A stretch of 5,891 bases of DNA from Brevundimonas sp. Its GTDB lineage: Bacteria > Pseudomonadota > Alphaproteobacteria > Caulobacterales > Caulobacteraceae. Position 1 is the stretch's first letter; every line of letters begins with the position of its first letter. The position numbers were made by a program, and so were the translations under genes. The notes under the pieces were generated by a model, which saw only the letters and a list, made by a program, of their open reading frames with translations, was not told the origin of the DNA and ran no database searches. The stretch covers positions 1 to 5,891 of the forward strand of contig JADCBH010000230.1 in the NCBI GenBank assembly GCA_020253595.1. The letters are read 5' to 3'. Of the stretch, positions 5,116 through 5,891 are shown in pieces.

Positions 5116-5891
5116 GCTGCCGCCCTCCGTTGCCCGAGGTAACCACGCGGATCGATGATCCTCCCCGCGATGGCTGCAGCCGCTACACTGTAGGGCGAAC
5201 CGAGATAGACCTCAGCTCCCGCATGGCCCATCCGCCCCTTGAAGTTTCGATTGGTCGTCGAGATGCAGACCTCGCCCTCGGCCAGCAGGCCGGCTCCCAT
5301 CCCTGCGCAGGCCCCACAGCCGGACGGCATCAGGGTGGCCCCGGCCGCCATCAGGCAGGCCAGCGTCCCGTCTCGCGCGGCCGCCTCCGTCACCCGCGAC
5401 GACGCCGGGGCGACGAGCAACCGCACGCCAGGCGCGATCCTTTGGCCCGCCAGCACCCGCGAGGCCATGTGCAGGTCTTCGAGCTTTGCTCCCACGCAGG
5501 CCCCGACATAGGCCTGGTCGATCCGGCGGCCACCGGCCTCGGCGACCGACACACTGTTGGCGGGGGAGTGGGGCAGCGCGATCATTGGCTCAAGCGCGCC
5601 CGTGTCGAACCGGTGCACGGCTTCATAGTCCGCATCGGGATCGGACGCCCAGGCCCGCGCCGCCGCCTCGTCCTCGACCGGTGCCCCGGCGTCCCTCAGC
5701 CAGGCGAAGGTGGTCGCGTCCGGGTCCACGACCCCGGTCTCGGCTCCCAGCTCGGCGGCCATATTGGTCAGAACCAGCCGCTCGGGCATCGACATGGCCT
5801 CGACCGTCGGGCCCGCGAACTCAACGGCGCGAAAGGCATTGTCCATGCCCAGTTCACGGCACAGGAACAGCATCATGTCCTTGGCGGTTAC
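5112..5891 (-). CDS. LeuC-like [4Fe-4S] hydro-lyase (aconitase family) large subunit, 3' part
   Basis: The frame is open to the window edge; the first visible residues, VTAKDMMLFL, match the internal VTxKDxxLxI block of LeuC, so the gene continues past base 5891. About 259 residues are seen; short-type LeuC proteins are about 420, so roughly 160 N-terminal residues are missing. The ATG codons at 5871-5876 are internal. Family blocks: SMPERLVLTNMAAELGAETG (visible residues 34-53); all three iron-sulfur cysteines, one in VGACVGAKLEDL (Cys132) and two in SGCGACAGM (Cys192 and Cys195); then CISTTNRNFKGRMG (209-222). The first cysteine motif is odd: aconitases and LeuC normally read Cys-Thr-Asn there, while this reads Cys-Val-Gly. 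That argues for a non-leucine substrate. It forms a heterodimer with the adjacent small subunit; the cytoplasmic cluster is expected to be oxygen-sensitive. Confidence 0.92.
   Translation of the reverse strand, partial: VTAKDMMLFLCRELGMDNAFRAVEFAGPTVEAMSMPERLVLTNMAAELGAETGVVDPDATTFAWLRDAGAPVEDEAAARAWASDPDADYEAVHRFDTGALEPMIALPHSPANSVSVAEAGGRRIDQAYVGACVGAKLEDLHMASRVLAGQRIAPGVRLLVAPASSRVTEAAARDGTLACLMAAGATLMPSGCGACAGMGAGLLAEGEVCISTTNRNFKGRMGHAGAEVYLGSPYSVAAAAIAGRIIDPRGYLGQRRAAA

Noticed and set aside
4603..5891. Leucine biosynthesis leuC-leuD
   Set aside because: There is no leuB or leuA nearby, the signature residues are atypical, and the pair is coupled to a C-C lyase and CE4 hydrolases, so a catabolic hydro-lyase is the better reading.

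Overview
The window is GC-rich, densely coding DNA of the kind found in an alphaproteobacterium. Caulobacterales or Sphingomonadales is a guess from composition and gene types; there is no marker gene to settle it. Two convergent gene trains meet in a short, AT-richer, structured gap at about 1709-1852. No tRNA, rRNA, CRISPR array, insertion sequence or phage gene was seen. Neither operon promoter is inside the window: the left train enters from before base 1, and the right train enters from beyond base 5891.

Left train (+ strand): the 3' part of a probable DUF1838-family gene (1-423), an isochorismatase/N-carbamoylsarcosine-amidase-like cysteine hydrolase (420-1115), and a lipoprotein-type VOC (glyoxalase/dioxygenase fold) protein (1112-1708). 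Both junctions are ATGA stop/start overlaps.

Right train (- strand, read right to left): a 3' part of a LeuC-like [4Fe-4S] hydro-lyase large subunit (5891-5112), its LeuD-like small subunit (5115-4603), an isocitrate lyase/PEP mutase superfamily C-C lyase resembling 2,3-dimethylmalate lyase or methylisocitrate lyase (4606-3728), and two divergent paralogous PuuE-type polysaccharide-deacetylase-fold (CE4) hydrolases (3731-2781 and 2794-1853). Every junction overlaps, so the five genes look like one translationally coupled unit.

Reading (inference): this is a small-molecule catabolic locus, not leucine biosynthesis or polysaccharide metabolism. A hydro-lyase that hydrates a cis-unsaturated diacid of the maleate type, followed by a lyase that cleaves the resulting substituted malate to pyruvate plus a carboxylate, copies the end of the clostridial nicotinate route (dimethylmaleate hydratase DmdAB, then dimethylmalate lyase Dml). 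The PuuE-type hydrolases are candidates to open a cyclic imide or amide ring. The amidase-like cysteine hydrolase is a candidate to remove ammonia from the half-amide. Together they could form a complete route: alkylated cyclic imide -> maleamate-type half-amide -> alkylmaleate -> alkylmalate -> pyruvate + short acid. The substrate is not shown by the sequence. This ordered hypothesis is the main item of interest.
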